From Candidatus Nanopelagicales bacterium (GTDB taxonomy: Bacteria; Actinomycetota; Actinomycetes; S36-B12; CAIYMF01): a DNA stretch of 37,595 nt. Positions 9,676 to 17,796 of this stretch are shown one piece after another. Both the position numbers and the translations under genes were made by a program. Each line of letters opens with the position of its first letter. Positions within the stretch are counted from its first letter, which is position 1. The stretch is taken from NCBI GenBank assembly GCA_025456065.1, contig JALOLH010000030.1:1-37595 (forward strand), in the 5' to 3' direction. Below the pieces are notes generated by a model. That model was not told the origin of the DNA, did not search any database, and saw nothing but the letters and a program-made list of their open reading frames with translations.

Positions 9676-11910
9676 CTAGTCCTGCTCGGTCGCCGCCGGT
9701 GTGGCGCCCTGGTCCGCGTCGGTGGCCGGCGGCTGGGGGGCCGAGGGCGACGGCGTGGGGGTGGGCGGCTTGGGCGGTTGCACCTGGGCGGGCGTGCCGC
9801 GGGTTCGCGCCGGACCGAGGTTCCACTGGTTCTGCAGGTTCATGGGCACGGGATCGCTGCCCGCCAGCGCCCCCTGCATCGCACGCCGCCAGACCGGTCC
9901 CGGGATGGACGACCCGAACACCTGCGAGTAGTACCGGCCGTTGATGACGATGTTGCGCAGGGTGTTCCCCTGGCCGCCACGCGGGTCGTACACCATGACC
10001 GCCGCCGCGAGGTCCGGCGTGGAGCCCGCGAACCAGACGGAGGCGTTGTCGTTGGTGGTCCCGGTCTTGCCGGTGGTGTCCCGGCCCAGGCTCATCGCCG
10101 CCCCGGTGCGGCCGCCGATGCTGCCGTCGACCACGCTGGTCAGGATCGCCGCCGCGGCGTCGGCGACGTTGCGGCTCACGGCCTGCTTGCACTTGGGCGC
10201 CGGCACGGGGATCTTCTCGCCGTTGCGGTCGACCACCTTCGCGATGACGCGCGGCTTGCAGTACTGCCCGTGCGCGCTCACGGTGGCGTAGGCGTTGGCC
10301 ATGGTGAGCGGTGAGACCTCCGTCGAGCCGAGCACGAAGGAGGCGATCTCGCTCGGGGCCTTGCCGGTCCCGGCGACGCGCACGCCCAGCCGCTTGGCCA
10401 CGTCGACGGTCTCGCACACGCCCGCGCGCTTCTCGAGCTCGACGAAGTACGTGTTCACCGAGTAGGCGGTGCCCCGGAACATGTCGAAGCTGCCCGAGGA
10501 CGTCGAGTTCGAGACCGTGTACGGCTCCCGGCCGCCCGGTGTCAGCGGTGCCCCCTGGCAGTCGGTCATCCCGAAGAAGTCCTTGCGCGGCGGGGAGCTG
10601 ATGACCGTGAAGGGGCTGAGCCCCTGCTCCAGGGCGGCCAGCATCGTGAACAGCTTGAACGTCGAGCCGGCCGCCGCGCCCAGCCCGCCGCCGTCCTTGC
10701 GGTCGACGGCCAGGTTGAAGGCCGATGTCCCCGGCTCCTTGCGATCGGTGCCCCACGTGGTGTTCTGGGACAGCGCCTGGACGTTGCCGGTGCCGGGCTC
10801 GATCATGGCGATGGCCACGGCCTTGCGGCTGGGATCCTTGGGCGGGATCGCCTCCATGACGGCCTGGGTCGCGGCCTTCTGCGCCGGGACGTCCAGCGTC
10901 GTGTAGATGTCGTACCCACCAGCGCGCCAGGCCTCCGCCCGCTCCTCCGGGGTCTCCCCGAACAGCTCCATCTCCTGGACCTGCCGGACTGCGTAGTCGC
11001 AGAAGTAGGGCGCCCACGAGGCCGTGCAGCCGTTCAGGGTGCGCTTGGGCTTGAGGGTGTCCTCGATGTCGAGGGCCTTGGCCTCCCGCGCCTCCTCGAC
11101 CGTGATGTAGCCGAGCTCGGCCATCCGGTTGAGCACCACGTCGCGGCGGGCCTGGGACTCCTCCGGGTTGCGCGTCGGGTCGAAGCGGGTGGGCTGCTGG
11201 ACGATCCCGGCCAGCGTCGCGGCCTCCACCAGCTCGAGCTTGCGCGCCCGCTTGGAGAAGTAGCGCTGGGACGCGGCCTCGATGCCGTACGCCCGTGAGC
11301 CGAAGAAGGCGATGTTGAGGTAGCGCTCGAGGATCTGCTCCTTGGTCAGCCGCTTCTCCAGCGCCATCGCGTAGCGGATCTCCCGCAGCTTGCGGGTGAT
11401 CGTGTCCTCCCGGGCCGCGCTCTGCTCCTCCTCGCTGCGGGCCGAGGTGAGCAGGACGTTCTTCACGTACTGCATCGTCAGGGTCGACCCGCCCTGGGCG
11501 ACCCCACCGGCGCCGATGTTCGTCATCGCCGCCCGGACCGCGCCGCGCGGGTCGAAGCCGTTGTGCTCGTAGAAGCGCGAGTCCTCGATGGCGATGATCG
11601 CCTGCTGCATGACCGGGGCGATGTTGTCCAGCCCGACCTCGCGGCGGTTCTCCTCGAACACCGTCGCGATCCGGGTGCCGTCGGCGGCGAAGATGCGGGT
11701 GCGTACCGGCAGGGCCGGTTCGCGGAACTCCTGGGGCAGGTCCTCGTAGGACTCGATCGAGTCGCGGGCGGCCACGCTCACCGGGCCCACCACGGGCAGG
11801 GCCATGCCGGCCACGACGACGCCGGCCAGGCCGGCGACGGCCACGAACGCCACGACCTTCGGGATCGAGGCGGCCAGCGGGCGTCGACGCTTCGAGGGCG
11901 GGGAGGTCAC
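9676..11910 (-). CDS. Class A penicillin-binding protein (transglycosylase/transpeptidase)
   Basis: The 744-residue bifunctional peptidoglycan synthase polymerises lipid II and cross-links the stem peptides outside the membrane. Residues 1-17 are basic cytoplasmic, and about 18-42 form the membrane anchor. The GT51 domain shows catalytic E109 in EDSRFYEH, then QGGSTLTMQ (139-147) and the KLREIRYAMALEK helix. The transpeptidase domain has S416-x2-K419 (GSTFK), S484-V-N486 and K615-T-G617. The C terminus (about 700-744) is a Pro/Thr-rich tail; no PASTA domain is present, unlike mycobacterial PonA2. The GTG at 11910 is set by a leaderless promoter. The order pbp-bagB-bagA-MBL-crp-nth-marP matches the mycobacterial ponA2 region. 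Confidence 0.94.
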   Translation of the reverse strand: MTSPPSKRRRPLAASIPKVVAFVAVAGLAGVVVAGMALPVVGPVSVAARDSIESYEDLPQEFREPALPVRTRIFAADGTRIATVFEENRREVGLDNIAPVMQQAIIAIEDSRFYEHNGFDPRGAVRAAMTNIGAGGVAQGGSTLTMQYVKNVLLTSARSEEEQSAAREDTITRKLREIRYAMALEKRLTKEQILERYLNIAFFGSRAYGIEAASQRYFSKRARKLELVEAATLAGIVQQPTRFDPTRNPEESQARRDVVLNRMAELGYITVEEAREAKALDIEDTLKPKRTLNGCTASWAPYFCDYAVRQVQEMELFGETPEERAEAWRAGGYDIYTTLDVPAQKAATQAVMEAIPPKDPSRKAVAIAMIEPGTGNVQALSQNTTWGTDRKEPGTSAFNLAVDRKDGGGLGAAAGSTFKLFTMLAALEQGLSPFTVISSPPRKDFFGMTDCQGAPLTPGGREPYTVSNSTSSGSFDMFRGTAYSVNTYFVELEKRAGVCETVDVAKRLGVRVAGTGKAPSEIASFVLGSTEVSPLTMANAYATVSAHGQYCKPRVIAKVVDRNGEKIPVPAPKCKQAVSRNVADAAAAILTSVVDGSIGGRTGAAMSLGRDTTGKTGTTNDNASVWFAGSTPDLAAAVMVYDPRGGQGNTLRNIVINGRYYSQVFGSSIPGPVWRRAMQGALAGSDPVPMNLQNQWNLGPARTRGTPAQVQPPKPPTPTPSPSAPQPPATDADQGATPAATEQD

Positions 11911-11922
11911 CCCACCAGTGTA
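11911..11922 (-). promoter_or_regulatory. Leaderless promoter of the penicillin-binding protein gene
   Basis: On the - strand TACACT (11922-11917) is followed by GGTGGG and then the GTG start at 11910. The -35 region (TTAGCA, 11943-11938, 15-nt spacer) overlaps the end of bagB, so the gene can be expressed apart from the upstream operon. Confidence 0.6.
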
Positions 11923-11939
11923 AGTCGGGTGCGGGTGTG

Positions 11940-13151
11940 CTAACGGCGAGCCGAACCGGCGGCCTCGGCGGCGTGCCGGCGCTCGGCGAGCGCCACCCCG
12001 ACCCGGCGCAGGCCCTCGAGGTCGTGGACGTCCTGCGCGAGCGCGGGCACCGCGACCACGGGCACCGCCGGGTTGGCGGCCACGAACCGGTCGGCGAGGT
12101 GGTGCTGGCGGGCGGCCTGGCGCATCCGGTCGGCGTGCAGCTCGAGCAGGCTCGCCGCGAGCGCCTCGGCCGAGTCCGGCAGCGGGTCGCCGTCGCGCAG
12201 GCGCTCCGCGCCGGCCCCCGCCAGCTCCGCGCTGAGCTCGGGCAGCCGGATCGGCGCCACCCGGTTGAGCACCATCCCGGCCAGCGGCATCCGGTCCTCC
12301 TCGAGCCGCTCCACGAAGTACGTCGCCTCGCGCAGCGCGTCCGGCTCGGGGGAGGCGACGACCAGGAACGCCGTCCCCGGCGCCGCCAGCAGCGCGTAGG
12401 TCTGCTCGGCCCGTTCCCGGAACCCGCCGAACAGGGCGTCGAACGACGCGACGAAGGTCTGCAGGTCGCGCAGCACCTGGGCGCCGATGATCTTGGTGAG
12501 CACGTTCGAGAACACCCCGAGCCCGGCCGAGAGGACCCGGACGTAGGCCCGACCGCCGGCCCGCGCGGGTGCGGCCAGGATCCGGATGAGCCGACCGTCG
12601 AGGAAGCTGCCCAGGCGCTTCGGCGCATCGAGGAAGTCCAGGGCGGAGCGGGACGGCGGGGTGTCCACGACGATGAGGTCCCACGTGCCGTCGGCCTGCG
12701 ACTGCCGGTGCAGCTGCCCGAGCTTCTCCATGGCCATGTACTCCTGCGTCCCCGCGAACGACGTGGACAGCGCCTGGTAGAAGGGGTTGGCCAGGATCGC
12801 CGCGGCGCGCGCCGGCTCGGCGTGGGACTCGACGACCTCGTCGAAGGTCCGCTTCATGTCGAGCATCATCGCGTCGAGCGAGCCCCCGGCCGCGGTGTCG
12901 ATCCCGGGGATCGGCGCGGGGACGTTGTCCAGCTGGGACAGGCCCAGGCTCTGCGCGAGGCGCCGCGCTGGGTCGATCGTGAGCACCACGGCGCGCCGCC
13001 CGCGCTCGGCCGCGCGCACGCCGACCGCGGCGGCGGTGGTGGTCTTGCCGACACCACCCGAGCCGCAGCAGACCACGATCCGCGTCGTGGGGTCGTCCAG
13101 GAGGGCGTCGACCTCGAGTCGGTGGGCGGACTGCCACAGCGAGGGGCTCAT
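11940..13151 (-). CDS. Get3/ArsA-family ATPase, second subunit (BagB type)
   Basis: The 403-residue P-loop ATPase is related to arsenite pump ATPase ArsA and the tail-anchored-protein targeting factor Get3. P-loop GSGGVGKTT spans 30-38: the lysine of the deviant Walker A signature (xKGGxGK) is serine here, whereas the partner keeps it. DTPPSR is the switch motif, followed by a long helical insert (about 130-300) where Get3 proteins bind clients. From memory, the M. tuberculosis counterpart is Rv3680 (BagB), which forms a pair with Rv3679. Its ATG overlaps the bagA stop by four bases, so the two are coupled. No ars genes are nearby, so arsenite export is unlikely. Confidence 0.85.
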   Translation of the reverse strand: MSPSLWQSAHRLEVDALLDDPTTRIVVCCGSGGVGKTTTAAAVGVRAAERGRRAVVLTIDPARRLAQSLGLSQLDNVPAPIPGIDTAAGGSLDAMMLDMKRTFDEVVESHAEPARAAAILANPFYQALSTSFAGTQEYMAMEKLGQLHRQSQADGTWDLIVVDTPPSRSALDFLDAPKRLGSFLDGRLIRILAAPARAGGRAYVRVLSAGLGVFSNVLTKIIGAQVLRDLQTFVASFDALFGGFRERAEQTYALLAAPGTAFLVVASPEPDALREATYFVERLEEDRMPLAGMVLNRVAPIRLPELSAELAGAGAERLRDGDPLPDSAEALAASLLELHADRMRQAARQHHLADRFVAANPAVPVVAVPALAQDVHDLEGLRRVGVALAERRHAAEAAGSARR

Positions 13152-14161
13152 CGGGGCTCCGCCCCGAGGCCCTGGACCCGCAGGTCCTCGGCCAGCTCGT
13201 AGAGGCAGCCCAGGTCGATGCCGGTGGGGATGTGCGGCAGCGAGAGCACCGGGCGACCCACCTCCAGCAGCCGGGCGCGCTCCTGCTCGGCGAGGGCCAC
13301 GCGCTCGGCGTGGTCGCGTGCCTCGTCGAGCAGGGCGTCGACGACCGCAGCCACCGCGGCCCGCCGCGGGGTCACCACGTCAGCGGCCTGCACCGCCCCG
13401 GCCAGGGCGACCGCGTCGAGCTCGCCGGCCAGCGCCGCCCGCTGCTGGGCGCTGGTCAGCACGGCGGGACGGTCGGCGTTGACCAGGATCGCCCCGACGG
13501 GCAGGTCGGCCGTCTCGAGCTCGCCGATCCCGTCCAGCGTCTCCTGGACGGGCATCTCCTCGAGCAGCGTGACCAGGTGCACGGCCGTCCTCGGCGAGCG
13601 GATCACCGCCATCACCGAGTTCGCCTGGCTGTGGATGGGCCCCATCCGGGCCACGCCGGCCACCTCCGAGTTGACGTTGAGGAAGCGCGCGATCCGCCCG
13701 GTCGGCGGTGCGTCCATGACGACGGCGTCGTAGCGGGCCCGGCCGTCCTCGGTGCGCTTGACCGACTCGATCGCCTTGCCGGTGAGCAGCACGTCGCGCA
13801 CACCCGGCGCGATGGTGGTGGCGAAGTCGATGGCGCCGAGCCGCGACAGCGCCGATCCGGCCCGGCGCAGGTTGTAGAACAGCTCGAGGTACTCCAGCAG
13901 CGCCGCCTCGGGGTCCACGGCGAGCGCGTGGACCTCGCCGCCGCCGGGGCCGCGCGCCACCCGGCGCTCCTCGTAGGGCAGCGGCGGGGTGTCGAACAGC
14001 TGCGAGATCCCCTGGCGGCCCTCGACCTCCATGAGCAGCGTGCGCCGGCCCTCGGCCGCCAGGGCCAGCGCGAGCGCGGCGGCGACGGTCGTCTTGCCGG
14101 TGCCGCCCTTGCCGGTGACCACGTGCAGCCGGACGCCGGGGAACAGGCGTGGGGTGGTCAC
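13148..14161 (-). CDS. Get3/ArsA-family ATPase, first subunit (BagA type)
   Basis: A 337-residue partner of the preceding ATPase, with a complete deviant Walker A GKGGTGKTT (17-25) including the signature lysine K18. DAPPTGR is the switch motif, and a helical region follows (about 90-200). It corresponds by order and sequence to Rv3679 of M. tuberculosis. Because only this subunit carries the signature lysine, a heterodimer would have two non-equivalent ATP sites. The GTG start at 14161 sits exactly 6 nt after a TAGTCT -10 element; no ribosome site is present. The alternative, an anion-pump ATPase, lacks support because there is no membrane partner gene. Confidence 0.86.
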   Translation of the reverse strand: MTTPRLFPGVRLHVVTGKGGTGKTTVAAALALALAAEGRRTLLMEVEGRQGISQLFDTPPLPYEERRVARGPGGGEVHALAVDPEAALLEYLELFYNLRRAGSALSRLGAIDFATTIAPGVRDVLLTGKAIESVKRTEDGRARYDAVVMDAPPTGRIARFLNVNSEVAGVARMGPIHSQANSVMAVIRSPRTAVHLVTLLEEMPVQETLDGIGELETADLPVGAILVNADRPAVLTSAQQRAALAGELDAVALAGAVQAADVVTPRRAAVAAVVDALLDEARDHAERVALAEQERARLLEVGRPVLSLPHIPTGIDLGCLYELAEDLRVQGLGAEPR

Positions 14162-14173
14162 CGATCCAGACTA
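14162..14173 (-). promoter_or_regulatory. Leaderless promoter of the bagA-bagB operon
   Basis: On the - strand TAGTCT (14173-14168) is followed by GGATCG and then the GTG at 14161, so the mRNA should begin at the start codon. It overlaps the last codon and the stop codon of the MBL gene (stop at 14171). Confidence 0.6.
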
Positions 14174-14998
14174 GTCAGCACCGGCAGCATCCGCCCGGCC
14201 GCTCAGGTGGGCCAGCTGGGCGGCCAACGAGAGGTGGGCGGCCCAGCGCAGCGCCTCGGGCACGTCCGGGTAGGCCGCGTCCAGCAGCGCCTCCCGGTCG
14301 GTGGTCCCGGTGGCCAGCGCCGCCTCGACCAGGGCCAGCCGCTCGGCCCGGTGGCTGCGGTAGTCGGCGATGAGTCCTGCCGGATCCGGGCAGGCCGGAC
14401 CGTGCCCGGGCAGCACCCACCGCGCCCCGGTGCTGCCGGCCACCTCGGCCAGGCGGGCCAGGGAGGCCAGGTAGGCACCCAGGTCGCCGTCGGGATGCAC
14501 GATGACCGCGCTGCCGCGTCCCAGGACGGTGTCCCCGGTCAGCAGCGCCCCGTCGGCGGGCAGCAGGAACGTGAGGCTGTCCCGGGTGTGTCCCGGGGTC
14601 GCGACCACGGCCAGCTCGAGGCCGTCGACCGCCACGACGTCACCCTCCGCCAGGCCCTCGCCCCCCAGGCGGTGTCCGGGATCCAGCGCGCGGACGGGCG
14701 CCCCGGTCGCCTCGTGCATGGCCCGGGCGCCCTCGGCATGGTCGGGATGGCCGTGGGTGAGCAGGATCTGCGTGATGCGGGTCCCGCGCCGCTCGGCCAG
14801 GGCCAGCACCGCCGCGCGATGCCTTGGGTCGTCGGGTCCCGGGTCGACCAGGACCGCCCGTGCCGCGCCCGGCTCGGCCAGCAGCCAGGTGTTCGTCCCG
14901 TCGAGGGTCATCCACCCGGGGTTCGGGGCCAGCACCGCGGTGGCCCGCTCGGTGACCGGACCGGCCGCCCACGGACCGGTGGAGCCGAGCGGCTTCAC
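14171..14998 (-). CDS. MBL-fold metallohydrolase
   Basis: A 275-residue metallo-beta-lactamase-fold protein of the LACTB2/glyoxalase-II-like type. Zinc ligands are visible in order: T-H82-x-H84-x-D86-H87 (THGHPDH), the His of ATPGHT, the Asp of LLTGDTVLG, and the His of VLPGHGP. A C-terminal helical winged region (about 205-270) follows, as in LACTB2-like nucleases and hydrolases. The substrate is unknown. The start is uncertain: GTG at 14998 begins 22 nt after the NUDIX stop, and in-frame GTGs further upstream would overlap the NUDIX gene. The TGA-GTG spacing and order NUDIX-MBL suggest one operon running from DUF4177. It occupies the place of Rv3677c. Confidence 0.85.
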   Translation of the reverse strand: MKPLGSTGPWAAGPVTERATAVLAPNPGWMTLDGTNTWLLAEPGAARAVLVDPGPDDPRHRAAVLALAERRGTRITQILLTHGHPDHAEGARAMHEATGAPVRALDPGHRLGGEGLAEGDVVAVDGLELAVVATPGHTRDSLTFLLPADGALLTGDTVLGRGSAVIVHPDGDLGAYLASLARLAEVAGSTGARWVLPGHGPACPDPAGLIADYRSHRAERLALVEAALATGTTDREALLDAAYPDVPEALRWAAHLSLAAQLAHLSGRADAAGAD

Positions 14999-15020
14999 GG
15001 GCGGGCGACGGTCGGGTGGC

Positions 15021-15884
15021 TCATCGCGTCCCCCGCTCCTCGGAGCCCGCCGGCTCACCGGTCGGCCCGACCACCGCGCCGGTCGCACCGTGCACGAGGA
15101 CCCACGTCAGGGCGCCGTCGGCGAGGACGGCCCGGGGCATCAGCGGCACGACCGGGTGCGAGCGCGCCCACGCCAGGGCGTCCCCCACGTCGCGGTGCCG
15201 GGCGAGCTCGGCGAGCACGGCCACGGTCGGCGGCAGCATCGGCATGGCCCCGCGCTCGTACGCCGCCAGGGCGTCGGCGGGCGGGAACCAGTGGGCGAGG
15301 TCGGTCTCGGTCTCGTGCCGGTCCACCTCCTGGCCGGCGGGGAGGGCGGCGGCCAGGAACCGGGTGTCGTAGCGGCGCGTCTCCACCTCGGGGGTGATCC
15401 AGTGCGCGATCGGCACGAGCAGGTCGGCGTCCAGGTGCAGCCGCCGGCGCACGAGCACCTCCGGGAAGCCCGCGGCCCGCTCGCTGGCCCGCCGGTCCCG
15501 GGCCCAGCCGCCGTCCGGCACCGCCGGACGCCCTGACCGGTCCACCGCCAGCAGGACCCCGGCCTCCTCGAACGTCTCGCGGACCCCGGCAGCGACGATC
15601 GCCCGGGCGAGGGGCTCGTCGGCCCAGGCGCCCGTGGGCACCGAGCCGCGCACGGTGGGGCGGCTGTCCTGCGCCTCGTCGACGCGGCCGCCGGGGAAGA
15701 CGTGCATGCCCGGCGCGAAGGCCATGGTGGCCGGCCGGCGCATGAGCAGTGCCTCGAGGCCGGCTGGCCCGTCGCGCAGGAGGACCACGGTCGCGGCCGG
15801 GACCGCCGGTGGCGGCGTCCACGCCCCGCCCTCGGCGAGCATCCGGGCCCGGGCGACCAGCTCCTCGGGCATGCGCAGGGTCAC
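15021..15884 (-). CDS. NUDIX hydrolase, NUDT19-like with insertion
   Basis: A 287-residue NUDIX hydrolase. The NUDIX box is split: FPGGRVDE (about 63-70) is separated from [11 protein letters not shown] (about 102-112) by roughly 30 residues that include an Asp/Pro-rich loop. This layout is the mark of NUDT19/RP2p-like proteins, which in animals cleave CoA and acyl-CoA diphosphates; the substrate here is unproven. The GTG directly abuts the RidA stop (TGAGTG), and an ATG four codons later is an alternative. The last 25 residues are low complexity. It probably shares a transcript with DUF4177, RidA and the MBL gene. Confidence 0.83.
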   Translation of the reverse strand: MTLRMPEELVARARMLAEGGAWTPPPAVPAATVVLLRDGPAGLEALLMRRPATMAFAPGMHVFPGGRVDEAQDSRPTVRGSVPTGAWADEPLARAIVAAGVRETFEEAGVLLAVDRSGRPAVPDGGWARDRRASERAAGFPEVLVRRRLHLDADLLVPIAHWITPEVETRRYDTRFLAAALPAGQEVDRHETETDLAHWFPPADALAAYERGAMPMLPPTVAVLAELARHRDVGDALAWARSHPVVPLMPRAVLADGALTWVLVHGATGAVVGPTGEPAGSEERGTR

Positions 15885-16346
15885 TCAGCCGACCTCCACG
15901 ATCACCTCGACCTCGACGGGGGCGCCGAGCGGGAGCGCGGCGACGCCCACCGCGGAGCGCGCGTGCACCCCGGCCTCGCCGAACGCCGCGCCGAGCAGCT
16001 CGCTCGCCCCGTTGACGACGGCGGGCTGGCCGGTGAACCCGGGTGCGGATGCCACGAAGCCCACGACCTTGACCACGCGGGTCACCCGGTCCAGGTCCCC
16101 GACCAGGCCGCGCACCGCGGCGATCGCGTTGAGCGCGCACCGGGCGGCCATCGCGTGGGCCGCCTCCGGCGTCACCTCCGCGCCGACCAGGCCGGTGCCC
16201 ATGAGCTGGCCGTCGACGAGGGGCAGCTGCCCGGAGGTGAAGACCAGCGACCCGGCGCGCACGGCCGGCACGTAGGCGGCGACCGGGGCGGCGACCTCCG
16301 GGACGGGGGTGCCGAGTGCGGCCAGCCGCTGCTCGACCGCGCCCAT
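15885..16346 (-). CDS. RidA family protein
   Basis: A 153-residue YjgF/YER057c/UK114 protein. RidA enzymes form trimers that deaminate reactive enamines and imines left by PLP enzymes. R130 in the HARSAVGV stretch corresponds to the conserved carboxylate-binding arginine, and the [10 protein letters not shown] terminus has the family glutamate. Slightly longer than the 130-residue archetype because of an N-terminal helix. The subgroup is not clear, and related proteins may lack deaminase activity. The ATG lies one base after the DUF4177 stop, and the TGA abuts the NUDIX start, so translation is tightly coupled. Confidence 0.88.
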   Translation of the reverse strand: MGAVEQRLAALGTPVPEVAAPVAAYVPAVRAGSLVFTSGQLPLVDGQLMGTGLVGAEVTPEAAHAMAARCALNAIAAVRGLVGDLDRVTRVVKVVGFVASAPGFTGQPAVVNGASELLGAAFGEAGVHARSAVGVAALPLGAPVEVEVIVEVG

Positions 16347-16347
16347 C

Positions 16348-16512
16348 TCAGCCGACCGGCCGCTTGAAGTACGCCACCAGCTGCTCCGGGTTGGGCCCGG
16401 GGACGACCTGCACCAGCTCCCAGCCGTCCTGGCCCCAGGTGTTCAGGATCTGCTGGGTGGCGTGGATGAGCAGGGGCGCGGTCGCGTACTCCCAGCGGGT
16501 GCGTTCAGCCAT
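16348..16512 (-). CDS. Small DUF4177 protein
   Basis: A 54-residue protein starting MAERTRWEYATAPLL and ending YFKRPVG. The WEYxT start, the central W-GxDGWELVQVV core and the final AYFKRP fit DUF4177, a small beta-alpha-beta domain of unknown function. The ATG is placed exactly 6 nt after TAGGGT on the - strand, with no ribosome site, so it should be the first, leaderless gene of the DUF4177-RidA-NUDIX-MBL unit. It is short enough to be missed by standard ORF length cut-offs. From memory, mycobacteria carry a similar small ORF (Rv3678A) at this place. Confidence 0.82.
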   Translation of the reverse strand: MAERTRWEYATAPLLIHATQQILNTWGQDGWELVQVVPGPNPEQLVAYFKRPVG

Positions 16513-16524
16513 GCGGCCACCCTA
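16513..16524 (-). promoter_or_regulatory. Leaderless promoter of the DUF4177-RidA operon
   Basis: On the - strand TAGGGT (16524-16519), then GGCCGC, then the ATG at 16512. The hexamer is the same as in the dnaX promoter. Confidence 0.6.
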
Positions 16525-16565
16525 GCCGGGCCGCGCAGCGCCGACGACCCCCTCAGCAGGCTGGG

Positions 16566-17240
16566 TCAGCGCGCCCGGCGCTCCAGCCGTTCCACGTCCA
16601 GCAGCGTGACCGAGCGCTGCTCGATCTTGACCCAGCCGCGCTGGGCGAAGTCGGCCAGCGCCTTGTTCACGGTCTCCCGGGAGGCCCCGACGAGCTGGGC
16701 GAGCTCCTCCTGGGTGAGCTCGTGGTTGACCACCATGCCGTTCGGCGTGTCCTCGCCGAACTTCCAGCCGAGCTCGAGCAGGGCCTTGGCCACCCGGCCG
16801 GGCACGTCGGAGAACACCAGGTCGGCCAGCGCCTCGTTCGTGCGGCGCAGCCGGCGGGCCAGCGCGGCGAGCAGCGCCACGGCGAGGTCGGGGCGACCGA
16901 CCAGCCACGGCAGCAGGGCCTCGTGGGACATCGAGAGCACCTTCGTGGCCGTCACCGCCGTCGCCGTCGCGGTCCGTGGGCCCGGGTCGAACAGGGAGAG
17001 CTCGCCGAGCATCTCCCCGCCGCCGAGCACCGCGATGATCGACTCGCGCCCGTCCGGCGCGGTGTGGCGCAGCTTGATCTTGCCGGTCTCGATCAGGAAC
17101 AGCTTCTCGCCGGGCTCCCCCTCGGCGAACAGCACGTCGCCCTTGGCGAGCCGGAGCTCCACCATGGAAGCGCGCAGCGCCGCGGCCGCGTCGTCGTCGA
17201 GGGCCGAGAACAGGGGGGCGGTGCGCAGGCGGTCCTGCAC
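16566..17240 (-). CDS. crp: Crp/Fnr-family transcription regulator (Crp/GlxR type)
   Basis: A 224-residue global regulator. The cyclic-nucleotide-binding beta roll (about 10-115) keeps the phosphate-binding cassette: G79-E80 (GELSLFDPG) and R89-T90, so cAMP binding is expected. The dimer helix follows (about 118-140), then a winged helix-turn-helix (about 175-196) with the recognition segment SRETVNKAL. It matches the Rv3676/GlxR group, whose sites are TGTGA-N6-TCACA. The GTG start follows GGGAGGAG with good spacing. Its promoter overlaps the end of the rsiG-like gene. No clear Crp site is visible in the intergenic regions of this window. Confidence 0.93.
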   Translation of the reverse strand: MQDRLRTAPLFSALDDDAAAALRASMVELRLAKGDVLFAEGEPGEKLFLIETGKIKLRHTAPDGRESIIAVLGGGEMLGELSLFDPGPRTATATAVTATKVLSMSHEALLPWLVGRPDLAVALLAALARRLRRTNEALADLVFSDVPGRVAKALLELGWKFGEDTPNGMVVNHELTQEELAQLVGASRETVNKALADFAQRGWVKIEQRSVTLLDVERLERRAR

Positions 17241-17286
17241 GGTGGGCTCCTCCCGGGGCAGGGGGCACTCGTCCCCCGCGTGCGAA

Positions 17287-17796
17287 TCAGCCTAGGGGCT
17301 GGCGCAGGCCGATGTCGGGCAGCGCGGTGAGGGCCTGGGCCGGATCCTGCCGGTACCGTGCGATGAGCTGGCCGGTCGCCTCGTCGAGCCGGCTGTGGAT
17401 CTCGCGGCGCATCGCTGACAGGTCGGCCTCCGCGTGCTGCAGCCCGGCGACGAACTCGGCGACGGCGGCCTCGTCGCTCGGGTCGACCACCCGCGTCCAC
17501 AGCGCGTGCAGGTCGGGCAGGGCCTCGATGTCGCTGGCCGGGCGGACCGACAGGTTGGCCAGCCGGCGGTGCACCGTCCCGGACTGGGCCAGCACCGAGG
17601 TCAGCCGCGCCACGAGGTCGCCGTCCGTCGCGCCCCGGGTGAGCAGGTCGATGCGGGCCTGGATGATGCGCCGCCAGTAGGAGACGCGCGACTCCTCCTC
17701 GCCGAGCTCACGGCGCAGGTCCCGCAGGTCCTCGAGGGTCAGCCGGGCGTACGCGGGGTCCAGCGCGGGCGGCTGCGGTGCCGGCTTGGTGGCCAT
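17287..17796 (-). CDS. rsiG: RsiG-like anti-sigma factor with two c-di-GMP motifs
   Basis: A 169-residue, almost wholly helical, soluble protein. Motif 1 reads E35-x3-S39-x2-R42-x3-Q46-x3-D50, exactly the signature described for Streptomyces RsiG, which uses c-di-GMP to hold the sporulation sigma factor WhiG. Motif 2 in the C-terminal helix reads E123-x3-S127-x2-R130-x3-H134-x3-D138, with His for Gln. Two such helices in one chain match the single-chain, two-motif RsiG layout; Rubrobacter RsiG is said to have one motif and dimerise. The ATG at 17796 follows GAGGGGGATCG. No sigma factor gene is in the window, so its partner (a WhiG/FliA-type sigma) would be elsewhere. Motifs are seen; ligand and partner are inferred. 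Confidence 0.78.
   Translation of the reverse strand: MATKPAPQPPALDPAYARLTLEDLRDLRRELGEEESRVSYWRRIIQARIDLLTRGATDGDLVARLTSVLAQSGTVHRRLANLSVRPASDIEALPDLHALWTRVVDPSDEAAVAEFVAGLQHAEADLSAMRREIHSRLDEATGQLIARYRQDPAQALTALPDIGLRQPLG
17289..17318 (-). promoter_or_regulatory. Promoter of crp inside the rsiG-like stop region
   Basis: On the - strand CCGACA (17318-17313) and TAGGCT (17294-17289) are 18 nt apart. The -10 element shares its last base with the rsiG-like stop codon at 17289-17287. The leader of crp would be about 40 nt and contains a GGGGG/CCCCC hairpin at 17261-17277. Confidence 0.5.

Noticed and set aside
9676-13137. Single - strand frame of 1153 codons joining the penicillin-binding protein to an upstream extension
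   Set aside because: The part above 11910 lies over bagB in another frame and is low complexity; the leaderless GTG at 11910 gives a normal-length protein.
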